Origin: Gemmatimonadota bacterium
Lineage (GTDB): Bacteria > Gemmatimonadota > Gemmatimonadetes > JACCXV01 > JAHWKZ01
Direction: 5' to 3'
Length of the DNA: 10,472 nucleotides
NCBI GenBank assembly: GCA_019347645.1
Contig: JAHWKZ010000044.1
Span: 1 to 10,472, forward strand
Part shown: positions 1-5,211 of the stretch, in pieces
Layout: every line of letters begins with the position of its first letter
Position numbering within the stretch: position 1 is the stretch's first letter
Translations under genes and position numbers: made by a program
Notes under the pieces: generated by a model
The model's database searches: none
Told to the model about the DNA's origin: nothing
The model's input: the letters and a program-made list of their open reading frames with translations, nothing else

Positions 1-42
1 ACCTAAAACCAGGCCACCACCCGAAACGAAAGGGGACCGCAA

Positions 43-336
43 ATGAGAACCGACGAGACGGGGCGCCTGGTGGCGCCCGTGACGCCCGACCAGTGGCCGG
101 CGCCGTTCGCGCGCGCCGACCGGGACCGCGTGACAGCCGATGTCCTCCGCAACTGCAAGGGCGACCCCGCCGAGATCGAGGCTCTGTGGAACGCTGTGGA
201 GGCCGCGCACGAGCCCGACGAGTACGGCTGGCGGGTCTTCGAGCACGAGGGCCACGGGCTCTCCTACTTCTTAGTTCCGAACAACGCCGGCGGCCTGACG
301 CTGACGCTCCGGACCGACTTCGGGAGGGCTGCCTGA
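43..336 (+). CDS. Hypothetical protein, 97 aa
   Basis: I do not recognise this protein. The ATG follows a purine-rich SD (aaagggga) at about 7 nt spacing, and codon third positions are strongly G/C-biased, so it reads as a real gene. The N-terminal half is polar and probably helical (charged stretch at about residues 20-55). The C-terminal part, about 60-95, alternates hydrophobic and polar residues (FEHEGHGLSYF, then GGLTLTLRTDF), as in a small beta-rich fold. There is no signal peptide, membrane segment or cysteine cluster. It lies at the window edge, so any upstream partner is missing. It is more GC-rich than the 440-1450 segment that follows and may not share its origin. Confidence 0.55.
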   Translation: MRTDETGRLVAPVTPDQWPAPFARADRDRVTADVLRNCKGDPAEIEALWNAVEAAHEPDEYGWRVFEHEGHGLSYFLVPNNAGGLTLTLRTDFGRAA

Positions 337-565
337 CCGAGATAACAACCACGCTCCTCCCTTGGGATCGCGTCCGCAAGGAGCTCCACCCCGCCCACCC
401 GTAGGCCTCTGCGGCGTGCGGATTCAGCCCCCGACCGTGTAGTGGGTCAGTTTGAATAGGCAACAACCCAAACCCGCAGGCGCAATGATTGCATTACTTG
501 TCCAATTATTGGAAAAGGTGGCACCCAATAGCCTTGTGCGGCGCCAATAGCAGGGAACAAACGTG
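337..565. other. Intergenic regulatory stretch
   Basis: No convincing gene. The first 80 nt remain GC-rich; from about 440 the composition falls towards AT. The region carries repeated CAAT boxes (listed separately) upstream of the promoter for the 616 gene. I see no rho-independent terminator for the 43-336 gene; a 6-bp stem (gctcct/aggagc, about 351-386) lacks a T-run. Confidence 0.5.
482..551 (+). promoter_or_regulatory. CAAT-box cluster, possible operator
   Basis: Two odd palindromes, gcaatgattgc (482-492) and ccaattattgg (502-512), share the core CAAT-N-ATTG, with centres 20 bp apart, about two helical turns. Two direct repeats of ccaatagc follow at 525-532 and 544-551, 19 bp apart. The CAAT tetramers thus start at 483, 503, 526 and 545. 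All lie just upstream of the -35 at 566. The phasing suggests cooperative binding by a dimeric regulator, possibly a product of the downstream genes; that is inference. Confidence 0.45.
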
Positions 566-595
566 TTGACGGCATCCTATAAACTATTGCATACT
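566..595 (+). promoter_or_regulatory. Sigma70-type promoter for the 616 gene
   Basis: A -35 TTGACG (566-571; 5 of 6 consensus) is followed after 18 nt by CATACT (590-595; 4 of 6). An alternative -10-like TATAAA (578-583) is too close to this -35. The predicted start is around 601-603, giving a very short leader that contains the SD aggaggag (602-609) six nt before the ATG. Confidence 0.6.
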
Positions 596-615
596 GCTAT
601 AGAGGAGGAGCCCCC

Positions 616-822
616 ATGACTACAGTAATCACCAAGAACGGTCGCTCCGAGCGGGCCGTACATACCAGGGAAGAGCTCCTTGGAATCATTGAGAAGCGGG
701 CTCGGGCACGACGTGGCATGTCCGCTGAAGAGCTTCTCTCTGCCTACCGTGAGGGCACCCTAGAAGATCCCGGCGAAGTTCTGGATCTCGTGATTATCGG
801 GGATCTTCTGCCACCCGCCTAA
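616..822 (+). CDS. Small antitoxin-like protein, 68 aa
   Basis: A small charged protein with a strong SD (aggaggag, 6 nt spacing) and a good promoter. Residues 15-33 form a basic helix (EELLGIIEKRARARRG). They are followed by MSAEELLSAYREGTLEDP (35-52) and a hydrophobic C-terminal helix (EVLDLVIIGDLL, 54-65). Size, order and the promoter-proximal position before a larger partner gene suit an antitoxin or small accessory subunit. I recall similar short proteins with the SAEE-x-Y-x-G-x-L signature beside uncharacterised partners but cannot name a family. Its TAA overlaps the open frame of the next gene, so translational coupling is likely. There is no recognisable DNA-binding motif. Confidence 0.6.
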   Translation: MTTVITKNGRSERAVHTREELLGIIEKRARARRGMSAEELLSAYREGTLEDPGEVLDLVIIGDLLPPA

Positions 823-941
823 AGTTACCGCTGACTGATCTCGATACGCTTCTGGGTCGCATCAGAGCTCATGGACGAGGCCTTCATGAAAAAGGGGGGC
901 CCGACGCTTTTGATGACTTTGAGGGGCTCTTTGATCTGATA

Positions 942-1448
942 ATGCGAAACACCATAATGGTGGAGACCGCTTCCATAAGGGCTCATTACGGGCCGGTCGG
1001 GCGAACTCAAGTCGTGCTGAGCGGCTGGAATGTTGAGGACGCAATCCCCCTCCGAGATGGGCAATTTCTTCAACTCTACGTCAGTGCATACCTCAGGGAT
1101 GATGGCTTCATAGCAGTCAAGAAAAGCAAGTACCAATATCAGCTGGATGCTGACGGAGAGTACTGGGTTTTCAGATACGAGTACGATCGGGTTCCCCCGG
1201 GTGATCATCCCGCTTGTCACCTGCACGTCAACGGTAGATTGGAGCACGATGTGCTAGGGGGCGCCCTGCTCGGTCGAGTGCATTTTCCAACGGGGCGCAT
1301 GCCATTAGAGGCCGTATTACGTTGTCTGATAGAGGAATTCGATGTCGATTGCGCCGTCCCTTCTGAGGTGTGGCGACCAGCGCTTGCCGCCAGCGAAGAG
1401 GCCTTCATGAGAGAGGCCTCTCAACCTCTATCGGGTCCTGACGCATGA
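942..1448 (+). CDS. Possible TumE/DUF6516-like toxin partner, start unclear
   Basis: Product is 168 aa from the first ATG. The core reads as a beta-rich domain with a pattern WVFRYEYDR (about 75-83), then HPACHLHV (89-96), then RVHFPTGRMPLEAVLRCLIEEF (112-133 overall). The order aromatic-Arg-Tyr-acidic, His-Pro-x2-His-x-His and a leucine-rich helix recalls from memory the TumE (DUF6516) toxin-like family, but this protein is longer and I hold that loosely. The frame stays open from 753, and the protein-like run starting near 831 (LTDLDTLLGRIRAHG) suggests that the true N-terminus lies about 37 codons further upstream, although no ATG, GTG or TTG occurs there in frame. ATG 942 has only a distant gagggg (15 nt). 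Codon use is less GC-rich than in the flanking genes. Confidence 0.55.
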   Translation: MRNTIMVETASIRAHYGPVGRTQVVLSGWNVEDAIPLRDGQFLQLYVSAYLRDDGFIAVKKSKYQYQLDADGEYWVFRYEYDRVPPGDHPACHLHVNGRLEHDVLGGALLGRVHFPTGRMPLEAVLRCLIEEFDVDCAVPSEVWRPALAASEEAFMREASQPLSGPDA

Positions 1449-1597
1449 GCCGACCGGCGATAGTATATGGATATGCGATCGTCTGGGCCGCCGTGGCGTC
1501 TTAAACGCCGTCCGCCCGAGCCAAGAAACTATCCAAGAAGCGCCGCGAAGAGATCGCTAGAAGAGCGGCGCGTGCACTCTCGAAGAAAAGCGACTAG
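1445..1597 (+). pseudogene. Decayed small ORF with internal stop
   Basis: An ATG overlaps the TGA of the preceding gene (ATGA), the usual sign of translational coupling. It opens an 18-codon reading frame (MSRPAIVYGYAIVWAAVAS) that hits TAA at 1502. The same frame then continues to TAG at 1595 with a basic helical tail, KKLSKKRREEIARRAAR. That tail resembles the C-terminal ends (LSPEERREIARKAARARW type) of many small proteins on mobile DNA. I read it as a remnant interrupted by a nonsense codon. It could also be two unrelated fragments in one frame by chance. No SD precedes the ATG. Confidence 0.3.
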
Positions 1598-1741
1598 CCA
1601 ACAGCCTCCGCTCCGGTGTGAGCACTCCTGTGAGCACTTCGATCTATCGACACGGGATATCCGGGGTTTTTTCGTCTCCCGAATCGGGATACTACGGTTG
1701 GCCTATACGTTCGCGGCGCTGCGGGTTGCAAGGGGAAAGTG
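1598..1741. other. Non-coding junction 3' of tRNA-Val
   Basis: No gene is supported. It contains a tandem repeat of tgtgagcact (1617-1626 and 1629-1638, period 12) and a T-run (about 1665-1670) with no strong stem before it. It lies between the accessory genes and the 3' end of the tRNA, where a site-specific recombinase would act. I found no second copy of the tRNA 3' end inside the window, so no att repeat can be paired. Confidence 0.4.
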
Positions 1742-1818
1742 TGGTGGGCGGCGCAGGACTCGAACCTGCGACCTCCTGCATGTCAAGCAGGCACTCTAAC
1801 CAGCTGAGCTAGCCGCCC
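1742..1818 (-). tRNA. tRNA-Val(GAC)
   Basis: The reverse strand folds as a complete cloverleaf: acceptor GGGCGGC/GCCGCCC, discriminator A, and genomically encoded CCA (1742-1744). The anticodon stem CCTGC/GCAGG encloses the loop TTGACAT, anticodon GAC, reading GUC/GUU valine codons. The T arm is GCAGG-TTCGAGT-CCTGC. Length is 77 nt with CCA. Its own promoter lies upstream at 1842-1870. The accessory segment begins directly at its 3' end. Confidence 0.96.
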
Positions 1819-1841
1819 ACGGGCTTGCGGAAAGAAGTATG

Positions 1842-1870
1842 AAAATACCCGGCGCGGGCGGGGTGGACAA
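1842..1870 (-). promoter_or_regulatory. Promoter of tRNA-Val
   Basis: On the minus strand, TTGTCC (1865-1870) and TATTTT (1842-1847) are separated by 17 nt. The predicted start near 1835 leaves a leader of about 17 nt before the mature tRNA 5' end at 1818. Confidence 0.6.
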
Positions 1871-1897
1871 GCCGGCAGGAGCACTCCCAAGAGCAGA

Positions 1898-1932
1898 ACC
1901 GCCCGCGACCACCTCACGGTGGCCCGGGCGGT
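1898..1932 (-). terminator. Terminator of the paralogue operon
   Basis: An 8-bp perfect outer stem (accgcccg 1898-1905 / cgggcggt 1925-1932) is extended inward by ccacc/ggtgg around a 4-nt loop. On the minus strand it is followed by TTCTGCTCTT, a broken U tract. It lies 22 nt after the stop codon at 1954, so it most likely ends the 2902-1954 operon. Confidence 0.55.
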
Positions 1933-1953
1933 CCGATACCACTGGCGCCCGCT

Positions 1954-2325
1954 CTAGATCGCGAGCAGGCGATCGAAGAAGGAGCGGTACCGCTGGAGCG
2001 TGACGCGGAGGTCTTCCGTCGACACCTCCTCGCCTTCCTCCCACCGCTCTTCGAGGCGCTGGCGCTCGTTCCGGAACCGCTCGGTGACCCTCTCGGTCAG
2101 ATCCCTCACCAGCTCGTTCGCCTCCTCGACGGAGCGGCGGGGCTCGTCGATGAAGGACGCCTGGATCTCGTCCCATCGGCCCTTGAAGCCGCGCCTCTCC
2201 TCCTCGCCGAGGTGCGCGGGGCTCTCGGTCAGCGCCACACCGGGCCCGTCCTCGTGAACCCTCTCGCGCTCCGTACGCATCGTATCGCGCTCCGCGCGCG
2301 TCGTATCGATCCGGTCATCGGCCAA
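1954..2325 (-). CDS. Soluble paralogue of the upstream membrane-anchored protein
   Basis: Product is 123 aa. I place the start at TTG 2325 because GGGAGG lies 6 nt before it, and this gives an 11-nt overlap with the upstream stop; an internal ATG at 2280 is the alternative. The protein is hydrophilic and highly helical, with no membrane segment. Residues 39-73 (EEERRGFKGRWDEIQASFID core) and 97-121 (VSTEDLRVTLQRYRSFFDRLL) align with residues 73-107 and 151-174 of the adjacent upstream product. The two are therefore linked paralogues, here without the anchor. I know this helical module from small uncharacterised proteins in soil bacteria; no function is established. A role as cytoplasmic partner of the anchored copy is inference. 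Confidence 0.75.
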   Translation of the reverse strand: MADDRIDTTRAERDTMRTERERVHEDGPGVALTESPAHLGEEERRGFKGRWDEIQASFIDEPRRSVEEANELVRDLTERVTERFRNERQRLEERWEEGEEVSTEDLRVTLQRYRSFFDRLLAI

Positions 2326-2902
2326 CGTGCACCTCCCTCTTCGCTCTCTTCTCCCTCGTCTCCTCCACCTCGCCGGAGCGGAGGACGGATTGGAAGATCT
2401 CGCGGTAGTGCTTCATCGCCCTCCGCAGATCCTCGGTCGTCGCCTCGCCCGTCCGATTCCTCTCCGAGATGACGCACGCCCGGCGGTAGTGCTCGACCAC
2501 ACCGGGGTTCTCGACCGAGAGGTCCTCTTCCTGGCGCCGGATGTCGCCGACCGGATACCCTCGCGCGTTCATCGCGATCTCGACGAGCTCGTGCGCGTCC
2601 GAGACGGCGGCTTCGGGTCGATCGACGAACTCGCGCTGGACGTCCTCCCACCGAGAAGCGAATCCCTGCCTCTCCTCCTCGGTCAGGGGGCGAAGGTCGT
2701 ACTCCTCGACCCTCTTGTGACGCTCGCGGAGATTCTTCTCCGCTTCCGAGCGATCGCCCTTCACCGCCAGCGCTCGATCGTACTCCGGACCGAACCGCTC
2801 CTTCAGTTGCCGGCTTCGCCACCAGCGCCACGCGAACCACGCGCCGGCGACCACCACCAGCGTGATCAGCACGGTCAGGACGATCACGGTCGTGGTATCC
2901 AT
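2315..2902 (-). CDS. Membrane-anchored helical protein, unknown function
   Basis: Product is 195 aa. ATG 2902 is chosen because GGAGGGAGG lies 4 nt upstream; an in-frame start at 2917 would fall inside that SD. Residues 5-27 form one transmembrane segment followed by WRWWRSRQ, so the bulk should be cytoplasmic. Then come a charged region beginning RFGPEYDRAL (37-46), a coiled-coil-like stretch (50-70), the module LTEEERQGFASRWEDVQREF (73-92), and a C-terminal STEDLR-like helix pair (154-174). The tail is basic. The FGPEYDR / RW..VQ..FVD.P signature belongs to a conserved family of unknown function that I remember from soil bacteria. It overlaps the downstream paralogue by 11 nt, so the two are translationally coupled. 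The SD can pair with an upstream pyrimidine tract (see findings). Confidence 0.8.
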   Translation of the reverse strand: MDTTTVIVLTVLITLVVVAGAWFAWRWWRSRQLKERFGPEYDRALAVKGDRSEAEKNLRERHKRVEEYDLRPLTEEERQGFASRWEDVQREFVDRPEAAVSDAHELVEIAMNARGYPVGDIRRQEEDLSVENPGVVEHYRRACVISERNRTGEATTEDLRRAMKHYREIFQSVLRSGEVEETREKRAKREVHVGR

Positions 2903-2993
2903 CGTTCCTCCCTCCAACCTGGATTCGCGACCCCGATAGGAGCGTACGGGAACGGGAGGGAGGGGTCTGTCAGATCCGTAACGAAACGTGTCA

Positions 2994-3016
2994 CTCGACC
3001 GTGGTCACCGGTCGAG
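2994..3016 (-). terminator. Probable terminator of the MFS gene
   Basis: A perfect 8-bp stem (ctcgaccg 2994-3001 / cggtcgag 3009-3016) with a 7-nt loop lies 11 nt past the transporter stop. The minus-strand sequence after it (TGACACGTTTCGTT) is only partly U-rich, so it may act weakly. I see no clear promoter for the 2902 gene in the remaining 90 nt. Confidence 0.45.
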
Positions 3017-3026
3017 GAGCCGGCGG

Positions 3027-4310
3027 CTACCCCCGCCCCCCGGCGATCCGGGTCGCCTCCGGCGAACGGCGCAGCCGCTCCATCGCGAGGACGCCGAGCG
3101 CCGGGCCGGGAGCCAGGATCGCGAACGCGCCCCACCAGCCCACCGTCTCGCGGACCAGCGGAACGAGCCAGATGGTGGCCACCGTCAACGTGAAGCCGAT
3201 CGCGGTCTGGAGCGTCAAGGCGGTGCCGACGTAGCGCTGATCGGCGACCTCGGTGACGGCGGTCGAGAACTGGGCGCTGTCGGCGACGACCGAGACTCCC
3301 CAGACGAGGCCGATCGCCAGCACGAGGAGCGGCGGGAAGGACACCATCGCGCCGATCGTCAGCGCGCAGGCGCCGGAGACCGACATGGCCAGGATCGTCG
3401 TCCGCGTCCGGCCCCAGCGGTCCCCCCACCGACCCCCGAGCCAGCACCCCCCGGCGCCGACGGCGATCACCGCGAAGGTGGCGAAGGCGGCCCGACGGCC
3501 GGCGTCGGCGACTTCGTGGAACGCCAGGACGTCGCCGGAGAAGACCAGGAACCAAGACCACATCGCATAGAGCTCCCACATGTGGCCGAAGTAGCCGAAG
3601 GAGGCCAGCCGCACCCCGCGGTCGGCCATCACCCGCCCGGCCATCCGCGGGTCGAACCGCGCCCGCGGGAACGGGAACGGCCCTTCGCTCCCCGCCACCT
3701 CGGCGACGACCCCGCCGAGGAGGGTCAGGATCGACGTGGTGACGACCACGACCCGCCAGTCCTCGCCGCCGAGGCCGTTGACGAGGTGCGGTGTCGCCGA
3801 GCCGATCGTCAGCGCCCCGACCAGGACGCCGATGGCCGTCCCGCGCCCGGCCCGGAACCAGGTGGCCATCGACTTCATCGCCGGCGGGTAGACGGCGGCG
3901 AGGAAGGCGCCGGTGGCGAAGCGCAGCGGGATGGCGGTGGTCGCGCCGCCGGCGACGAGCAGAAGCGCGTTGGCCGCCGCGGCCCCCAGGCACCCCAGCA
4001 GGAAGAGCCGTCGCGGGGGGATCACGTCGGCGAGAGTCAGGAGCGCCGAGGCGAGAGCCCCGGCGACGAATCCCAGCTGGACGGCGATCGTGAGCCAGGC
4101 CCCCTGGCTCGGCGAGAGGTCCCAAATCTCCACCAACCGCGGCAGGACGGCGGAGGCGGAGAACCATGGCGTCATGCCGAGCAGGCAGGCGATCGACAAG
4201 ACCACCAGCGCCGCCCAACGCTCCGGGGGTTCCGTCGGGGGAACCTCTTCACCGGAGAGAGGGGGCCGGTCGGTCTTCACGTCCTCGCGGGCCCGGAAGT
4301 TGCACCCCAT
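3027..4310 (-). CDS. MFS transporter
   Basis: Product is 427 aa from ATG 4310, with about twelve hydrophobic segments in two halves separated by a polar central loop (about 205-235), the normal size and layout of a major facilitator. The loop between segments 8 and 9 carries GGRWGDRWGR (292-301), an MFS motif A. The first-half equivalent is degenerate (ADVIPPRRLF, 95-104). The N-terminus (1-30) is cytoplasmic and polar. Substrate cannot be read from sequence; WFSASAVLP in TM1 and ADSAQFSTAV near 343-352 may help narrow the subfamily. The start is uncertain: GTG 4334 and GTG 4280 (with GAGG 3 nt upstream) are alternatives. It is divergent from the 4359 gene with 48 nt between them. Confidence 0.85.
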   Translation of the reverse strand: MGCNFRAREDVKTDRPPLSGEEVPPTEPPERWAALVVLSIACLLGMTPWFSASAVLPRLVEIWDLSPSQGAWLTIAVQLGFVAGALASALLTLADVIPPRRLFLLGCLGAAAANALLLVAGGATTAIPLRFATGAFLAAVYPPAMKSMATWFRAGRGTAIGVLVGALTIGSATPHLVNGLGGEDWRVVVVTTSILTLLGGVVAEVAGSEGPFPFPRARFDPRMAGRVMADRGVRLASFGYFGHMWELYAMWSWFLVFSGDVLAFHEVADAGRRAAFATFAVIAVGAGGCWLGGRWGDRWGRTRTTILAMSVSGACALTIGAMVSFPPLLVLAIGLVWGVSVVADSAQFSTAVTEVADQRYVGTALTLQTAIGFTLTVATIWLVPLVRETVGWWGAFAILAPGPALGVLAMERLRRSPEATRIAGGRG

Positions 4311-4358
4311 GACCGACGGATACGACCGGGACACGCACGAACGAAGAGTCGAGGATCC

Positions 4359-4517
4359 ATGAATCGGATGATGGGCTTCATCGGCGCCACGGCCGGCGGC
4401 TGGGCCGGGTACGGGATCGGCACGTCCCTCTCCACCGTCGGGGGTCTCGTCCTGGCATTGATCGGAACCGCGGTCGGAGTCTACATCGCCGGCCGACTGG
4501 CCTCTAGCTGGCCGTAG
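4359..4517 (+). CDS. Small glycine-rich membrane protein, 52 aa
   Basis: The ATG follows GAGGA at about 5 nt spacing. Two hydrophobic helices (about 4-21 and 26-48) contain close glycine spacing (GATAGGWAGYGIG, then GLVLALIGTAVGVYIAG) typical of small-residue-packed hairpins. I recognise the pattern from short conserved hypothetical membrane proteins (GATxGGxxG...GTxVGxYxGRRL) but no function is known. It converges on the amidotransferase gene; their 3' ends overlap by 14 nt and both stops lie in a shared palindrome. It may share a divergent control region with the MFS gene. Confidence 0.7.
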   Translation: MNRMMGFIGATAGGWAGYGIGTSLSTVGGLVLALIGTAVGVYIAGRLASSWP

Positions 4518-4522
4518 AGGCC
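4499..4522. terminator. Palindromic hairpin holding both convergent stop codons
   Basis: A perfect 8-bp inverted repeat, ggcctcta (4499-4506) and tagaggcc (4515-4522), with an 8-nt loop. The TAG of the plus-strand gene is in one arm and the TAG of the minus-strand amidotransferase is in the other. It could slow polymerase or protect the 3' ends of both mRNAs. There is no U tract on either side, so classic intrinsic termination is not supported. Confidence 0.4.
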
Positions 4523-5211
4523 GAGCTCCGCACGAAGCGCTCCACGAAGTTCGTCAGCACACGGGTCCCCCACGGCGCCTCCTCGATCCGCGCCGGCCGA
4601 GCCAGCAAGTGCCTCCGCCGCTCGGCGAAGTCGCCGGCGATCTCCACCGTCACCTCGGGATGGAACTGGACCCCTCGCAGACGAGCCCCCACGCCGATGG
4701 CCTGGATCTCCGTGTGCGGGTTCGTCGCCAGCAGCGTGGCGTCGGGCGGCGGGAGGGCGACCCGGTCCTCGTGGGTCGTCTGGACCAGGAACCGGTGCGG
4801 GAAGCCCTCGAACAGGGGGTCCCTCTCCCCGGCCTCGGTGAGCTCCACCTCGGCGCTGCCGAGCTCCCATCCGCCGGGGTGGCGCTCCACCTTGCCGCCG
4901 AGCGCGGCGCAGATCGCCTGATGGCCGTAGCAGACCCCCAGCAGCGGGACCTCCGCGCGGGCCACCGCGCGGACCCATTCGAGCAGGCGCGCCACGACGG
5001 GACTCTCCTCGTGGACCGATCCCCGGGCCCCGGTCACGATCCATCCGTCCGCGGACTCCGGATCGGGAGGGGGGCCGGATTCGAGGTCGCGGGTCACGCA
5101 GTCGGCGCCCAGGGGCCCGAGGACCCGGGCGAACCAGGCGTCGTAGTCGCCGAAGCGCTCGATCATCCCGGGGTAGGTGGAGCCGGGCTTGATCACCCCG
5201 ATCCGGGTCAC
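4504..5211 (-). CDS. Class I glutamine amidotransferase (GuaA N-domain-like)
   Basis: Product is 235 aa from GTG 5211, which overlaps the rlmN stop by 4 nt (GTGA). The fold is a stand-alone triad amidotransferase. The nucleophile is C94 in LGVCYGHQ (91-98), and the H184-E186 pair lies in VQFHPEV (181-187). An oxyanion-type glycine motif, WIVTGARGSVHE, is at 57-68. These residues imply glutamine hydrolysis releasing ammonia, but the acceptor is unknown; stand-alone members of this group are usually annotated only as GMP synthase-like or YfeJ-like. No synthetase domain is attached or adjacent, so GuaA itself is excluded. Coupled translation with rlmN puts it last in the gltX operon. Confidence 0.88.
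   Translation of the reverse strand: MTRIGVIKPGSTYPGMIERFGDYDAWFARVLGPLGADCVTRDLESGPPPDPESADGWIVTGARGSVHEESPVVARLLEWVRAVARAEVPLLGVCYGHQAICAALGGKVERHPGGWELGSAEVELTEAGERDPLFEGFPHRFLVQTTHEDRVALPPPDATLLATNPHTEIQAIGVGARLRGVQFHPEVTVEIAGDFAERRRHLLARPARIEEAPWGTRVLTNFVERFVRSSASTAS

Noticed and set aside
333..404. Short ORF overlapping the end of the 43-336 gene (CTG start, LTEITTTLLPWD)
   Set aside because: A CTG start and 23 codons are too little to support, although an SD-like gggaggg precedes it.
825..1247. Minus-strand 140-codon ORF opposite the partner gene
   Set aside because: Antisense shadow; no SD, and the plus strand carries the coherent protein pattern.
1651..1670. Possible plus-strand terminator (ggatatcc then T-run)
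   Set aside because: The palindrome is only 4 bp with no loop, so no stable stem precedes the T-run.
1467..1812. Plus-strand ORFs ending GGRRRTRTCDLL or GGAGLEPATSC
   Set aside because: These are the familiar spurious translations of an antisense tRNA; the tRNA-Val is there.
2988..4517. A 509-codon plus-strand open frame opposite the MFS gene
   Set aside because: Low-complexity, Arg/Gly/Pro/Glu-rich shadow of a GC-rich coding strand; only its last 52 codons form the real gene.
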